Shown here: positions 7,509 through 17,534 of the stretch, in pieces
How the letters are laid out: every line of letters begins with the position of its first letter
How positions within the stretch are numbered: position 1 is the stretch's first letter
From: CAIVVT01 sp963757265
GTDB lineage: Bacteria > Acidobacteriota > Terriglobia > Bryobacterales > Bryobacteraceae
Direction of reading: 5' to 3'
Assembly (NCBI GenBank): GCA_963757265.1
Contig: CAVWRA010000006.1
Span: forward strand, 62,001 to 126,000
Length of the DNA: 64,000 bases
Notes under the pieces: model-generated
What the model saw: the letters and a program-made list of their open reading frames with translations, nothing else
Databases searched by the model: none
Told to the model about the DNA's origin: nothing
Made by a program: the position numbers and the translations under genes

Positions 7509-9134
7509 ATGAAGTTCATCAGGATCGTTGGCTCGTTCTTGCCGCTCGCCTTGTTGCTCCCCGTCTTATCTTTGGCGCAGGGCCCCACCCAGGCGGACGA
7601 CATTACCAGGCTGCGCGAGCAGATCGCAGCCCAGCAGAAACAACTCGACCAACAGCGGCAAGCGCTGGAGTCCGCGCAGAAAGCGCTAGTGACCGCGCAA
7701 GCTGCGATCGATTCCCAGCAGAAACTGCTGGACCAACTGGTGGCCGCGCGCAGCGCGCCGGCTGAGGCAGCCACGCAGCCCATCGCGACACCGCCGGCAG
7801 CCGGCCGCCCCGCGGCTGAAGCAGACGCCAAAGGGCGGACCTTCTCGCCGCTTTCCTTTCGCATCGGCGGCGCGGATTTCGCCCCGGGCGGCTTTATGGA
7901 TTTCTCCACGGTGTGGCGCTCCACCAACATCGGGAGCGGGGTCGCGACTTCCTTCGCCGCCGTTCCGTTCAGCAACACCGCGGCCGGCAGGATGCAGGAA
8001 TTCCGGTCCAGCGCCGCGAACTCGCGCATCACCCTCACCATCACTGAGAACCCGACCAAGAACCTGTCGCTCACGGGTTATCTCGAGGGGGACTTCTATG
8101 GCAACCAGCCGGCCAGTCTGTACGTGACCAGCAACAGCAATACCTGGCGCATGCGCCATTTCTGGGTGAACGTGGCGCGCGGGAAGTGGGAGGTGCTGGG
8201 CGGTCAGACCTGGACGCTCCTCACGCCGAACCGCTTTGCCGTCTCTCCGGTTTCGAGCAACGTTTTTGTCGGCCTCGGCGAGGATTCCAACTATATGACG
8301 GGCCTGGTTTGGGGGCGGCCGGGACAACTCCGGGTGGCCTATCATCCCAACGACAAATGGTCGATCGCCGCTTCGGTCGAGAACCCCGAACAGTTCGTCA
8401 CCACCGCGACCACGCTGCCCGCGTTTGCCGCCACCCAGGTGGATAACGGGAGCGTTTCCACAACACCCAACGTGCGGCCCGACATCGTCGCCAAAATCGC
8501 TTACGACACGCGGCTGTCCGGCAAGGCGCTGCACTTCGAGCTGGCCGGCTTTTCGCGGCAGTTCCGGACCTCGCCCGCGCCGGGCAAATACTATGACGCG
8601 CAGGGCGTGGGCGGATCGACCGACGCCGTCCTGGAAGTGGCGAAAAACTTCCGCCTGATTGCCACCGGATTCTACAGCAGCGGCGGCGGGCGTTACCTGG
8701 TGGGGCTTGGTCCGGACTTCATCGTCGGTCCCGATGGCTCCATCTCGCCGGTGCATTCGATGGCGGGCATCGCCGGATTCGAGTATGCGCCGAATCGCCA
8801 AATCGCAGTTCTTCGGTTATTACGGCGGCACGTATTTCGACCGCAACTACACGGTGGTCGAGCCGGGTCAATTATCTGGGGTTCGGCTTCCCCGGGTCGT
8901 CTTCGGCCAACCGGCAGTTTCAGGAGCCGGTGTTCGGCTATTACTATACCTACTGGAAGAACCCGAAATACGGCGCGCTGCAGCTCATTACGGAGTATGC
9001 CTACCTGACGCGGGCGCCCTGGTACGTGGCGTCTGGATACTCCGTCCACGGCGCACGCCCACATGATTTTCGGCTCGTTACGTTTCACGCTGCCTCAAGG
9101 TGGCGGGCCAGAGCCAGCGCCAAAGAAGCAGTGA
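7509..9134 (+). pseudogene. coiled-coil outer-membrane porin (DcaP-like), three frameshifts
   Basis: Residues 1-23 are a signal peptide. Residues 28-80 are a Gln/Ala-rich coiled coil (repeats of EQIAAQQKQLDQQRQALESA type), and the rest is a beta-barrel with alternating aromatic strands. This is the architecture of DcaP-like trimeric porins that take up small solutes. The reading frame is lost near 8803 (continues as QFFGYYGGTYFDRNYTVV), again near 8866 (VNYLGFGFPGSSSANRQF), and again near 9035 (TPSTAHAHMIFGSLRFTLPQ). It returns to the original frame and stops at 9132-9134. All three shifts have the same sign. Either it is a recent pseudogene or the assembly carries indel errors; the translated sequence is otherwise well preserved. 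Confidence 0.8.
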
Positions 9135-9147
9135 GCGGATTTACATT

Positions 9148-9340
9148 TGGTCGGGGCGGGGCGATTTGAACGCCCGACCCCCTGCGCCCAAGGCGGTTTC
9201 CAGCCTCGGGAGCAAAGTCCCTGTTTTCAAGTGCTTGCGTTTCCATGAAATAAGGGCATTCGGTTGAAACCGGTTGAATCCTTTTGAACACCGAGGCTTC
9301 CCGCAGCTACATTTCTATCTACATCGGTCTGGTGTGAACC
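9148..9340 (-). repeat. tRNA-Pro 3'-half attachment scar A plus element end
   Basis: Bases 9148-9194 are identical to the 3' 47 bases of the intact tRNA-Pro(TGG) at 27130-27176, from CCA to the anticodon loop. After that, homology to the tRNA stops. The following 145 bases match the sequences that follow scars B and C (shared blocks include TTTTCAA, GCTTRCGTTTC, GGTTGAA and GCAGCTAC). This is the structure expected for the far end of an element integrated at the anticodon loop of tRNA-Pro. It is not a functional tRNA because the 5' half is absent. Confidence 0.8.
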
Positions 9341-9746
9341 CCTGTCCTGAGCCATTCCGCGATATCCACACTCATTGGTATCCCACATTTCGGCCGAAGA
9401 TCGATGCGGAGGTCAAGAACCCTGCCTGACACCGAGAATCTCCCGCTCTCTGAGGTCCACCCGGGGATGGCGATCAGCATGAAACGGAATGGGTCGAGAA
9501 CATTCTGCGTATTCAGAGTCCATTATCGCGACCACCTGGCTGCAGGGTGAAATCACCGCAGATTCGCACAGATCCAGTTCTCGGACCGTACGGGAGCAAA
9601 AAAGTGAGAATTCGCCGGATTGCCCTACCCGCCTCATGATCGGCCCATTAATAACTGCTTGTTGGACTCAGAGTTGGACGTTGTCTCATGCCACCAGGCA
9701 CGAGGTGCCCTTCCGATCTTGTTCCACCGCTCGGTTCTTAGTGGTC
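9341..9746. other. intergenic, nothing recognised
   Basis: No protein with recognisable similarity, RNA or repeat is seen. Short open frames here have no family features. It lies inside the presumed island, just beyond scar A. Confidence 0.5.
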
Positions 9747-11138
9747 TCATTTCTGTCGGGCGGAAGGGTAAACGCGGCAGGTTATGAAGATAGTATCGAC
9801 TGGGATGTTCTCGCCGACTTTGACGCGAATGAGAACCTCCCAGTTGGAGGGGAAGGGTCCCCGGGGGGGGGTGGCTTTCAGCTTCTCGTACACTGCTCTC
9901 ATCTTCTCGGGATCCGCAAAGAAATCCCCCGCGCCCTGGGTGCCGGCCACCTCGTGTCCCGCAAGCACGAGCACCCGCGAGCCGGACGCTGAGGTTGACA
10001 TCGAGATCACCCCGTAGTCGATGAGGGAATTGCCGACCGCGTCGGGCGTCGTCCTGTAGATCGTCTGTTCACCTGGAAGTGGAGCCGCGTTCCGGATTCC
10101 ACTTTCGACAAAGACAAAGTTGGGACTGGGGATGTTCTCGTGAGTCCAAATGTTGATAGCCGGGTTGCCGAGCACAATCAGATGCTGCTGCCTGGCGCTG
10201 TCCCAGTTGAGGAAGCGGCCCTGTGTCAGCCGCACGGATCGGTTCAAGGACTGCATCAGGCGGCCGACGTTGTACGCGCACGTGGCCTCTCCGATGCCGG
10301 TGTACGTGTCAGCCGTGATCATAATGTATGTCTTGGCACGCTGTCCATCAAAGATGTTTCGTGCCGGCGCGAGCAGACGATCCAGGGCGGGAGGGACGGG
10401 GATCAATCTGCCGTGTTCCAATAGGGGTTGTAGGACCTCATCAAGCCCTTCATAGAGGATAAGTTTCGGGTTGCTCAGAACAATCAGCGTGTCCTTGCCG
10501 TCGCGGCCCATCGAGCCCAGCATCTGCTCATAGAAGGAGTAGTCCTTCGGAATGGCCGTAATGGAGGGAACGCGCTCCTGACGTAAGGGGAACAGTGTCC
10601 CCATGGCCCAACCCACAATGATTGCCATCAGGATGCCGACAATCAGAAGCGGCAGGCCTGAACGCGATGCCAATGCCGAACCTGATGCGCCGGCAGAATG
10701 TTCTTCAGCTTCCAAAACAGCATGTTCCTCGCTGGCCACCGCTTCGTGGAGGGTGCTTCCCCGTGGAGCGAAGACGGGGATATACCCGCCTTTCGGCATT
10801 GTAATGACGAGGGATTCGTTCTTGCCGTCCGTATTGAAGTAGAGGGCTAGCCGTTTGCGAAGCTCTCGAGCCTGGACCCGCACGATGCTGTCCTCGCTCA
10901 TGTTGTAGTCCGGACGCCGGTTGAAGACGTGGACACCGACCTGCTGCTCCCTGACATCGTCCGGGTGATTCCGCAGGGTCGCTTCGCAAATGTAAAGCAG
11001 GAATTCGCGCAGTTTCGGCGATTTCTGGAAAATCTGGCTAGCCGCGATGCGCTCCACCAGGGCCCAACGGTCGTCGTGGCGTAGAGGGTCGTTCCCTGTT
11101 AGCACAATGATCGGATTCCTTGAAGTAATAGGTCCCAT
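9747..11138 (-). CDS. membrane-anchored transcriptional regulator with N-terminal DNA-binding-like domain
   Basis: Residues 20-120 match a domain common in acidobacterial regulators: KLREFLLYICEATL, then a VGVHVFNRRPDYN segment, SIVRVQARELRKRL and the closing LPKG-type loop (here MPKGGYIPVF). Around residue 160-185 there is one membrane segment (LPLLIVGILMAIIVGWAMG). The C-terminal 280 residues would lie outside the membrane. The layout is ToxR/CadC-like: cytoplasmic DNA-binding head, one helix, external sensor. DNA binding is inferred. It is divergent from the Oar-like receptor, with a repeated palindrome between them. The start is the ATG giving MGPITS; an upstream TTG is also in frame. Confidence 0.7.
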   Translation of the reverse strand: MGPITSRNPIIVLTGNDPLRHDDRWALVERIAASQIFQKSPKLREFLLYICEATLRNHPDDVREQQVGVHVFNRRPDYNMSEDSIVRVQARELRKRLALYFNTDGKNESLVITMPKGGYIPVFAPRGSTLHEAVASEEHAVLEAEEHSAGASGSALASRSGLPLLIVGILMAIIVGWAMGTLFPLRQERVPSITAIPKDYSFYEQMLGSMGRDGKDTLIVLSNPKLILYEGLDEVLQPLLEHGRLIPVPPALDRLLAPARNIFDGQRAKTYIMITADTYTGIGEATCAYNVGRLMQSLNRSVRLTQGRFLNWDSARQQHLIVLGNPAINIWTHENIPSPNFVFVESGIRNAAPLPGEQTIYRTTPDAVGNSLIDYGVISMSTSASGSRVLVLAGHEVAGTQGAGDFFADPEKMRAVYEKLKATPPRGPFPSNWEVLIRVKVGENIPVDTIFITCRVYPSARQK

Positions 11139-11310
11139 CGGACAAGCGGCCAACCGTGCGGATGATTATATCACCGATACGGGAAACATCGAGGCCAATC
11201 AAACGGCCTGTGGGAAAAAGTATGTCCAAGGCCCAGCGAAAAGGGGACCACCGCCTGAGTCCTGCTGCCCAGAATGTTCCTATGTTATTGCAAAGACTAG
11301 ACTTTACGTG

Positions 11311-11346
11311 CCAACTTAACAGTTAAGCCGCCAACTTCACAGTTGG
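11311..11346. promoter_or_regulatory. pair of direct-repeated palindromic operators
   Basis: Two copies of CCAACTTMACAGTT start at 11311 and 11331, exactly 20 bases (two helical turns) apart. The second is an inverted repeat CCAACT-N4-AGTTGG; the first is AACT-N4-AGTT. They sit in the divergent region between the membrane-anchored regulator and the Oar-like receptor. That is where a dimeric regulator would bind to control both genes. Function is inferred. Confidence 0.55.
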
Positions 11347-11468
11347 ATTACCGTGAACCATCTTGTCGGCCTGCTGGCGTTATGACATATTCCCAATGGC
11401 AGCCGCCGCAAGGATGAATTCCTGCGTCACGACGGTCGTCCTGACGCGGGTGGGGTCTTACACCGCAC

Positions 11469-14400
11469 ATGGAGGCACGCTTGAAACGTCCAAAAATTCT
11501 CTATTCTGCAGTGCTGATTTGGGCACTGGTTTTGTTCCTGCACGCGCCCGCCGCAGCTCAGGATTACCGCGCCAGAGTCCAGGGAGTAGTGCTTGATTCC
11601 AGCGCGGCCTTGGTGACCGGCGCGACCGTTACCTTGACGAACGTCGCCACTGGCGTCAAGGACACGCGCAAGACGGATAGTACTGGCCACTATCTATTCG
11701 ACCTGGTGCAACCGGGGACGTATACGGTCGAGATGGAATCGGCCGGATTTACCAAGTCGGTGCACGAGGATGTTCTGGTGCAGTCGCGTGCCGACATCAC
11801 CGTCGATGCCACCATGCAGGTGGGCGCGACAAAAGACACCATTGTCGTGCAGGACACGGGCGGCCAGGTGGAGTTCAACTCTGTTAAAGAGGAGATCACA
11901 CTCGACACCAAGCTGGTCGCCGACCTGCCGAACTTCGGGCGCAACCCGTTCCTGTTGGCCACCGTCGACCCCAGCGTCACGTTTGAGGAGGGGGCTTCCA
12001 ATCGTCCCATGGATGCCTGGGGCTCCAACGGGCTGAGGATTGCTGGCGGCCAGGAGTTCAGCAACGACCTCCAGGTGGACGGTTCGCCGGTCACCATTGG
12101 ATTGAAGGGCAGCTATGTGCCCAACGTTGCATCGGTTGGGGAAGTGAATATTCAAAAGAATGCCGTGGATGCCGAGTTTGGCAACAGCTCGGGCGGAATT
12201 GTGAGCATCGCGCTCAAGGCGGGGACCAACACATTCCATGGGGACGGGTGGTATCTGGGCCGCTATCCGTGGGCCAACGCTCTGGAAGACCGGCACTACC
12301 GCACTGTCAACGAAGGACGGCAGCAAGAAGGTGGCTTCGACCTGGGCAACCCCATAAAAAAGAACAAGCTGTTTAATTTCTTCAGCTTTGAGAAGTGGCA
12401 GATCTCCGCCCCTGGAAATGTAACCGCCAGCGTGCCGACCGCCGCCGAAGTCACGGGCAACTTTTCGCAAAGCAAGATTGCCGACGGCTCCCCGCTGCAG
12501 ATCTACGATCCATTCAGCAGCACGTTGGGTGCCAACGGTGTCGTTACGCGAACGCCATTCGCCAACTCGATTATTCCGATCGGACAACAGGATCCGGTTG
12601 CAGCAAAGATGCTGGCAGACCTTAAATTGGCGCCGAACCGGACTCCCGACGACCCGACCGGCCTGAACAATTACGTGGCCTCCGCGCCGACGCATGCGCC
12701 GTACTACAACTACAGCGACCGCGTTGACTACAACTTCTCAGACAAACTGCGCCTCAACGGCCGGGTCGGCCGGTTCGTCTACAGTACTCGCCCGACCAAC
12801 CCGACCGGTTCGCTGCTCTACCAGAATGCACTTTCGGGCCAGAACGATGAAGCCTATCAGTTCGCTGGAACTGCGACCTACACTCTGAGTTCCCACACCG
12901 TCATTGACATCCACGGCGACTGGCACTCCTTCGTGGACGAGGGGCTGCCGCCGGTCTCGGTTCCGGGCTACAACTGGCAAGATCTCTATGCCGGGCAGAG
13001 TACGCTGCTGAAAGCAGTCGTCGTACCCGGCATGGTGAATTCCATTCGTCCGCCGCGCATCGTCATTTCCTCCGACTCTGTCTGGAGCGACCTGGTAAAT
13101 TTCGGCGACGCGGAAGGGTATTGGTACTCACACCCGGAAGCCCATTCCATTCACGCCAAAGTACTGCATTCGTTCCAGTCGCACTTCGTCAAGCTGGGCG
13201 TGGAGTACAGGTATCAGTATGGCAAGTCTCTGGTGATGACCAACTCCGGTTTCAACTCCGTGGCAGCTTCCACCGCGGCATCCACCGCGGCTTTCCCCTG
13301 GACCAACCCCGACACGGCGCATTCCGGCAACGGGTATGCCAGCTTCCTGGTCGGGGCGTTAGGCGACCCGCAGGACTACTACCAAGGCTGGGCAGTTGGC
13401 AGCCTGATCCACCAGACAGTCCTCAGCACCCCTGTCAGCAATTTCTGGTCCTATTACTTCAACGACGACTGGAAAGTCGGCCGCAGGCTGACCGTGACAC
13501 TGGGGCTGCGCTACGAATATGAAGAGCCATGGACGGACCACCTGAACCGCGGTTCGCGCGGGGTAGACTTAAGCCAGACCAATCCCGATCTGGCGGCGAA
13601 TCCGCCGCAGATCGACCCGGCGACGCTGGCGCTGGTGAAACAATACTACTCCGGGCCTCTGAACTTGACCCAAGGCGTCTGGCAGTTCTCCAGCAGCAGT
13701 CATCCCGGGATGTGGAACGTTCTGAAAACGGAATTCCTTCCGCGGGTGGGTGTAGCCTACCGGCTGAACGACAAGACCGCCCTCCGGGCGGCGTACGCCC
13801 GGTGGGCGCATCCGTGGGTGCAGCAGGGCCGCGGCATCACCGGCTCCCTCATGGATGCGGTCTATCCCGGCTTCAACCAGGACCAGGCGCCAGCTCCTAT
13901 GCTCCAAGGCGTGCCCCAGGTGACGCTGTCCAACCCATTCCCAGCCAGTGCCCCCCTCATCGCCGCCCCAGGGCAATCCAATGGCGCCGACTACGGCCTA
14001 GGCTCCAGCCAGGAGTATTGGTATCAAAACCGGCCAAAGGACACTACCGACCGGATCAACTTCGGAATGGAGCGTCAGTTGCCCTTTGGCCTCGTCGGCA
14101 AGGCCACGTACTTCGTCAACTTCACGCACGACCTGGCATATACGTCCTACCCCAACATGATGAATCCCGCGCTGAGTTACCAGTACCAGGCAGCATTGAA
14201 CACTCAGGTTTCGAATCCGTTCTACCTGTACGGAACGCCAACGACGTTTCCGGGACCGCTGCGTTACCAGCAGACCGTTGCTCTCAGCCAGCTCATGGTT
14301 CCGTATCCACAATATGGCACTCTGTCGGTGGACTACACGCCCGGCCTCAGCGTGCATTACCAGTCGATCCAGTTCGATGTCCAGCGTCCATTCCGGAACG

Positions 14401-15020
14401 GCCTGAGCTTGTATGTCGCTTACAACTATCATGTCGAGATGGACCAGTATTTCTACGACGATATCGCCCAGTACGAAAAGAAATGGAGTTGGCAAACGGA
14501 CTCTAGGCCTCGCCATCGCATTTCGGAAGCAGCCAATTGGGAATTGCCCATTGGCAAAGGCAAGCCATTCCTGTCCGACATTTCTCGTGGTTTGGATCTT
14601 GTGGTGGGCGGCTGGAACGTGGGTACGCTTGCCACTTGGAACTCGGGAGCATTCGTCGGGTTCGGGAATATGCTGCAAGTGAGCGACCCCACCAAGAACA
14701 TTCCGTCGGGGGCCTATTTCAACCCGGCGGCGTTTCAAATTCTGCCCGCCTACACGCACCGTACGAATCAGAACTATTACTCCGGCATCACTGGCCCAGG
14801 CTATTTCAACCTGGATGGAAGCCTGAACAAGGCCTTCACTATTGCTGAGAGGTACAGGGTGCGGCTCGAGATGAATGCCTTCAACGCTCTGAACCATTTC
14901 GCGATCACCGGTCCAGTGACGGACATCAGCAACCTGACGCAGTTTGGCTACTCCCCCGGCACCGAACTCGCCAACACATTCGGCCGCCGCCTGGAGATGG
15001 GCCTGAGGTTCCTATTCTGA
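11469..15020 (+). CDS. Oar-like TonB-dependent receptor
   Basis: The 1183-residue outer-membrane protein has a signal peptide ending near AAAQ (residue 31). A carboxypeptidase-regulatory-like (CarboxypepD_reg) beta domain spans about 33-115 (QGVVLDSSAALVTGATVTL...GHYLFDLVQPGTYTVE). A plug region spans about 120-240, and a long beta-barrel rich in aromatic strands ends in phenylalanine (MGLRFLF). This is the architecture of acidobacterial Oar/TonB receptors thought to import or dock large polymers. No inner-membrane TonB is adjacent. It is divergent from a sensor-regulator and followed by two TPR proteins, a common acidobacterial grouping. Substrate unknown. Confidence 0.88.
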   Translation: MEARLKRPKILYSAVLIWALVLFLHAPAAAQDYRARVQGVVLDSSAALVTGATVTLTNVATGVKDTRKTDSTGHYLFDLVQPGTYTVEMESAGFTKSVHEDVLVQSRADITVDATMQVGATKDTIVVQDTGGQVEFNSVKEEITLDTKLVADLPNFGRNPFLLATVDPSVTFEEGASNRPMDAWGSNGLRIAGGQEFSNDLQVDGSPVTIGLKGSYVPNVASVGEVNIQKNAVDAEFGNSSGGIVSIALKAGTNTFHGDGWYLGRYPWANALEDRHYRTVNEGRQQEGGFDLGNPIKKNKLFNFFSFEKWQISAPGNVTASVPTAAEVTGNFSQSKIADGSPLQIYDPFSSTLGANGVVTRTPFANSIIPIGQQDPVAAKMLADLKLAPNRTPDDPTGLNNYVASAPTHAPYYNYSDRVDYNFSDKLRLNGRVGRFVYSTRPTNPTGSLLYQNALSGQNDEAYQFAGTATYTLSSHTVIDIHGDWHSFVDEGLPPVSVPGYNWQDLYAGQSTLLKAVVVPGMVNSIRPPRIVISSDSVWSDLVNFGDAEGYWYSHPEAHSIHAKVLHSFQSHFVKLGVEYRYQYGKSLVMTNSGFNSVAASTAASTAAFPWTNPDTAHSGNGYASFLVGALGDPQDYYQGWAVGSLIHQTVLSTPVSNFWSYYFNDDWKVGRRLTVTLGLRYEYEEPWTDHLNRGSRGVDLSQTNPDLAANPPQIDPATLALVKQYYSGPLNLTQGVWQFSSSSHPGMWNVLKTEFLPRVGVAYRLNDKTALRAAYARWAHPWVQQGRGITGSLMDAVYPGFNQDQAPAPMLQGVPQVTLSNPFPASAPLIAAPGQSNGADYGLGSSQEYWYQNRPKDTTDRINFGMERQLPFGLVGKATYFVNFTHDLAYTSYPNMMNPALSYQYQAALNTQVSNPFYLYGTPTTFPGPLRYQQTVALSQLMVPYPQYGTLSVDYTPGLSVHYQSIQFDVQRPFRNGLSLYVAYNYHVEMDQYFYDDIAQYEKKWSWQTDSRPRHRISEAANWELPIGKGKPFLSDISRGLDLVVGGWNVGTLATWNSGAFVGFGNMLQVSDPTKNIPSGAYFNPAAFQILPAYTHRTNQNYYSGITGPGYFNLDGSLNKAFTIAERYRVRLEMNAFNALNHFAITGPVTDISNLTQFGYSPGTELANTFGRRLEMGLRFLF

Positions 15021-15046
15021 CGAGAGCTGATTCTTTACAGGCGGAT

Positions 15047-15069
15047 GCCCCCGGTTTTCTGCCGGGGGC
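15047..15069 (+). terminator. hairpin after the Oar-like receptor
   Basis: GCCCCCGG and CCGGGGGC form a perfect 8-bp stem with a 7-base loop, 27 bases after the receptor stop and 25 bases before the next gene. No T-run follows, so it may attenuate rather than end transcription. Confidence 0.5.
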
Positions 15070-15093
15070 GTCCGCTTGGTGTATTCATTAGGA

Positions 15094-17385
15094 ATGGGGA
15101 ATTCCACCGACGCAGGACTGCGAATTCTGTTCGCGGTGCAGTGTCTGGCAACTCCCTTGGCGGCCCAGGACCCTTCGACGGATCTCAAGCAGCGCGCGGT
15201 GGTTGCGTTTCGCGAAGGCCGCCTGGCGGAGGCTGAGCAAGCCCTGCGCGCCCTGATTGCGAAGCCCCCCCGCGACGCTGCCGCGCTTGGGTTCCTGGCG
15301 ATTGTCCTCGATCATCAGGTCCGCTATCCGGAAGCGGAACGGTACTACAAAGAGGCGCTCGCGCTGACGCCGGATTCGGTTTCTCTGCTCAACAATCTCG
15401 GCAATCACTATGCTGCTGCCGGCGACAAGGGTCGCGCCTGCCGGCAATTCCAGCGCGTGATCGCCCTCGATGCCGAGCATCCCAATGCGAATCTCCAATT
15501 GGCCCGCATTGCCGTGGACCGCAAGCAGGGCCGGGATGCTCTGAATTACCTCGCTCACGTGAAGGGGCAAGCCGCGGGGATCGCCCTTCTGCGAGCGGAG
15601 GCCTTGCATTGGGCCGGACAATCGCGGGAATCGGATGACACCATTGAAGCTCTTGCAAAGGCATCCTCGGGCGACGCCCCGACACTATTCGCCCTCGGTC
15701 TCGCGCTGGCGCGGATGGACCAGTTCGACCGCGCCGAGCAGATGTTCGCACAAGTGTTGGCGCAAAGCCCTGGCGACGCCGACGCACTCTATAACCTGGG
15801 CGTGGCTGCCGCGCGGGCGGGTCATATGGAACGCAGCCGGGGTGCGCTGGAGACCGCACTGAAAATCCGCCCGGACGATGTCTCAATTCTGGCCAAGTTA
15901 GGCCGCGTGTACGCCACTGAAGAGAACTACCCCAAGGCCGTCTTGCTGTTGTCGGAGGCGCACAAGCAGTCTCCTCGCGATCCCGAGGTGCTGCTGTCGC
16001 TGGCCCGAACTCTGGACGCAGCCGGCTACTCGCGCGACGCGGCCCTCGCTTACGACGACTACCTCGCACTCAGGCCGGACGACGAAGCGGCGCGTTTGGA
16101 TCGCGCGCTCGACTATGCTGAGACGGGCAAGCTGGACGAAGCCGTCGCGGAAACGAAGCGCCACATCGCGCGGTTTCCCAGGCGCGCCGACGGCTACTTC
16201 CGGCTGGCTCTCATCACCGAACAACGTGATCCGGCCGCAGCTCTCACTCTGCTCGATCAGGCGCTCGTTTTGGAGCCGGGCATGGCATCAGCGCATTACG
16301 ATCGCGGGATTCTATTGCATAAGCTGGCGCGCCCCGTCGATGCAGTGAAGGACCTCGAACTCGCAGCCGTGGCCGAGCCGGATCATCCCGGAATTCTCTC
16401 CGAACTGGGCAAGGTTTATCTCGAGTTGCAGCGTCCCGAGGGCGCCGAAACCGTGCTCCGCCGCGCCGCGCAATGGGCGCCGGATGATCGCGGTGTCCTC
16501 ATGCACCTGGGGCGCGCGTTGTCGGAGGTTGGTAAAGACGAAGAGTCGCGCGCGGTGCTGGCCCATCTGGACAGCCTCGGCCCGGAGCAGCCGGCTCCGG
16601 ACAGGTGGAGCAATGTGCTCGGCACGCTCGACCTGCCTCCGGCGCAGCGCCAGGCACGTTTCATCAGTTCGCTGGAGCGCGCGGTACAAAGAAAGCCGGC
16701 CGACGCTTCCTTGCGCCTCCAGCTGGGGAACGCGTTGCTCGCCGCCGGACGACGCGAGGACGCCGCGAAGACGGTACGCGAGATCGAGGATCCGGATCCG
16801 GCTACCCGCATTGAGATTGCGGAACTCGTCCGACGCGCCTCCTGTGCGCAGGCCGCACTGCTCGAACTGGACCGCGTTTCCGATGAAGGACGCCAGGAGG
16901 TGTTTCATGTCCTTCGCGCAGAACTGCTCGAAGCAGCCGGCCGGCGTGATGACGCGCGCCGGGAAGTCGCGTCTAGCCGCGCGGCCATAGCTCGGAGTCC
17001 GGAGACGGCTTTTCGAGCGGCGGTGCTGGAATTCGAGTGGAGCGACTATGCGGCTGCTGCGGAAATGGTGCAACACGCGGCTCCTTTGCGCGCCTCGCTG
17101 CTGGTCAGAGCGGCGGCGCTGCACCGCCTTGGAAAGGTCGCTGACGCCGCGCAAATATTGCACGAGGCTGAGTCGCGTTGGCCGGAGTGGGGCCGGGTTT
17201 TCTTGCTACATGGCGCATTGCTGGCGTGGAGCGGCGAGCGGAGTGAGGCCGGTCGGATGCTCGGCACCGCCCGGGCGCTGGGTGAGAAGGTGCCCGATCT
17301 GGCCGGCTGTCTCGCAAAAGCCGGCGACTGCTCTGTGCCAGCCCTGGGGGCTGTGCTCGACGCGATCCGCACAGGAGTGCCCTGA
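15094..17385 (+). CDS. secreted/periplasmic TPR-repeat protein
   Basis: The 763-residue protein starts with a signal-like peptide (residues 1-25, ending LATPLAAQ). Tandem 34-residue TPR helices follow (for example AERYYKEALALTPDSVSLLNNLGNHY and AEQMFAQVLAQSPGDADALYNLGV), with at least ten repeats to about residue 490. The last 250 residues are more degenerate repeats. TPRs make protein-binding scaffolds. Its position 73 bases after the Oar receptor suggests a part in receptor assembly or in processing what the receptor imports, but there is no catalytic domain. An in-frame TTG six codons upstream was not chosen because ATG leads directly into the signal peptide. Confidence 0.8.
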   Translation: MGNSTDAGLRILFAVQCLATPLAAQDPSTDLKQRAVVAFREGRLAEAEQALRALIAKPPRDAAALGFLAIVLDHQVRYPEAERYYKEALALTPDSVSLLNNLGNHYAAAGDKGRACRQFQRVIALDAEHPNANLQLARIAVDRKQGRDALNYLAHVKGQAAGIALLRAEALHWAGQSRESDDTIEALAKASSGDAPTLFALGLALARMDQFDRAEQMFAQVLAQSPGDADALYNLGVAAARAGHMERSRGALETALKIRPDDVSILAKLGRVYATEENYPKAVLLLSEAHKQSPRDPEVLLSLARTLDAAGYSRDAALAYDDYLALRPDDEAARLDRALDYAETGKLDEAVAETKRHIARFPRRADGYFRLALITEQRDPAAALTLLDQALVLEPGMASAHYDRGILLHKLARPVDAVKDLELAAVAEPDHPGILSELGKVYLELQRPEGAETVLRRAAQWAPDDRGVLMHLGRALSEVGKDEESRAVLAHLDSLGPEQPAPDRWSNVLGTLDLPPAQRQARFISSLERAVQRKPADASLRLQLGNALLAAGRREDAAKTVREIEDPDPATRIEIAELVRRASCAQAALLELDRVSDEGRQEVFHVLRAELLEAAGRRDDARREVASSRAAIARSPETAFRAAVLEFEWSDYAAAAEMVQHAAPLRASLLVRAAALHRLGKVADAAQILHEAESRWPEWGRVFLLHGALLAWSGERSEAGRMLGTARALGEKVPDLAGCLAKAGDCSVPALGAVLDAIRTGVP

Positions 17386-17534
17386 TCCCCTTTTGGAAGG
17401 AACGCGATAATTGGGTACTACCCCCGAAATCTGGCGTTACGCCTGGGTCGCCAGGTGAAATGAGATGTTGCCAAAGAACGTGTTAAGGACCACGCTGAAT
17501 ACCAGAGCTGTATGAAGCGAGCTCATCGCCCACC

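Noticed and set aside
8950..9134. A near-identical block at ~4150 and ~9050 taken first as a mobile repeat
   Set aside because: Translation shows both are the C-terminal codons of the same porin family, so it is a gene remnant, not an element end.
9148..9194. Possible second and third tRNA-Pro genes at 9148 and 21702
   Set aside because: Only the 3' half is present at each; the D-arm, 5' acceptor strand and half of the anticodon stem are missing, so they are attachment scars.
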